From positions 3,906,001 through 3,970,000 of the forward strand of contig JAUCEF010000006.1 in assembly GCA_033558025.1 (NCBI GenBank): a DNA stretch of 64,000 nt, in the 5' to 3' direction. The position numbers and the translations under genes were made by a program. The stretch is from Phytophthora sp. 'mugwort' (lineage: Eukaryota; Oomycota; Peronosporomycetes; Peronosporales; Peronosporaceae). The notes under the pieces were generated by a model. It was not told where the DNA came from. It did no database searches and saw only the letters and a list, made by a program, of their open reading frames with translations. Positions 63,674-64,000 of the stretch are shown in pieces; position 1 is the first letter of the stretch; each line of letters opens with the position of its first letter.

Positions 63674-64000
63674 TCACTTCATCTCCATTAGCTCTTGCTG
63701 CAACGCGAACTGGGCTTCGACGCGCTGGGCTTCAAGAACTCTTGTCAATTCGATCTACACAGTCAGAGATCCAATGCACATTATCAACTTCTGTCAGATA
63801 CATTTTCCAAAAGTGCTTGAATTGTGCCGCTTACCTTCTTTTCGCTGAGATAATGATATGCCTGCCAATGAGCCTCCTGCAACGCTTCGACCTGAGAGAT
63901 ACTCATATTGTCGTTGGGTTCGAGCTCGCGATCGCTCACCGATGATGCGATGAGAAACTTTTCGACATCAATCTCCAGCTCGGCGGCAACAGGGAAAGTC
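63674..64000 (-). CDS. Coiled-coil protein, 3' end (partial)
   Basis: Two exons on the minus strand: 64000-63835 (open to the window edge) and 63754-63674, with an 80-bp GTAAGC...GTGTAG intron (63834-63755). The protein reads VAAELEIDVEKFLIASSVSD, ISQVEALQEAHWQAYHYLSE and, after the intron, IELTRVLEAQRVEAQFALQQ to the stop. It is helical and charged, a coiled coil; no family is recognised. The stop is 12 bp from the TEX9-like stop on the other strand, so the two transcripts must overlap at their 3' ends. Confidence 0.7.

Noticed and set aside
1..64000. RXLR or Crinkler effector genes
   Set aside because: I looked for signal peptide plus RXLR-EER or LFLAK-type motifs in the open frames and found none.
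1..64000. tRNA or rRNA genes
   Set aside because: No cloverleaf with A and B boxes or rRNA-like stretch was noticed by eye; a covariance-model scan would be needed to exclude them.

Overview
The window looks like an oomycete nuclear genome, most likely Peronosporales (Phytophthora or a relative). The evidence is the Ty3/Gypsy families with a second, archaeal-type RNase H, the TA-targeting pogo and Tc1/mariner elements, a degenerate Helitron, short 73-82 bp GT-AG introns in compact host genes, and a possible oomycete initiator element. Genus or species cannot be fixed from sequence reading alone. Family labels such as Gypsy-1 or LTR X are informal names used only here.

Layout. About 0.14-56.2 kb is a transposable-element island; about 56.2-64 kb is ordinary gene-dense sequence. 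At the left edge is the 5' end of a minus-strand host gene (1-136). Then follow: a pogo-like DNA transposon (899-2529) whose terminal inverted repeats and TA duplication can be read directly; Gypsy-1 (about 2861-6640), whose integrase is split by a solo LTR of family X (5280-6074); two fragments of Gypsy gag separated by a Copia LTR (7096-9538); an antisense Gypsy pol, Gypsy-B (9538-12119); Copia-1 (12119-16551, minus), which sits inside the reverse transcriptase of Copia-2 (16552-18840, minus); a Helitron relic (about 18980-23492); poorly understood sequence with gene-like fragments (23.5-26.2 kb); Copia-3 (26172-30956, plus); Gypsy-2 (about 31366-34850, plus); Gypsy-3 (35046-40247, minus: gag plus its LTR X); a GATC-rich repeat region (40.7-41.8 kb); a FAR1/ZSWIM3-like relic (42.4-42.9 kb); and Gypsy-4 (43386-56228, plus). 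Gypsy-4 is the one element with both LTRs, a 4-bp target duplication, a purine tract and, nested in its integrase, a complete but dead Tc1/mariner copy (49998-51524).

Almost every transposon gene is broken by frameshifts or stops, so autonomous activity is not expected here. Gypsy-4 is the most interesting element. Between pol and the 3' LTR it carries a long antisense open frame (52704-54446) and, diverging from it, sense frames with hydrophobic segments (about 54569-55480). Neither resembles a family I recognise.

Host genes at the right edge: an EF-hand NADPH oxidase (56705-59470) starting 476 bp downstream of the Gypsy-4 3' LTR; a two-exon, probably mitochondrial release-factor glutamine methyltransferase of the HemK/PrmC family (61368-60174, minus); a six-exon TEX9-like coiled-coil gene (62154-63661); and the 3' end of a coiled-coil gene (63674-64000, minus) whose stop codon lies 12 bp from the TEX9 stop. 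TEX9 is usually linked to centriolar satellites and cilia, which would fit an oomycete with flagellated zoospores.
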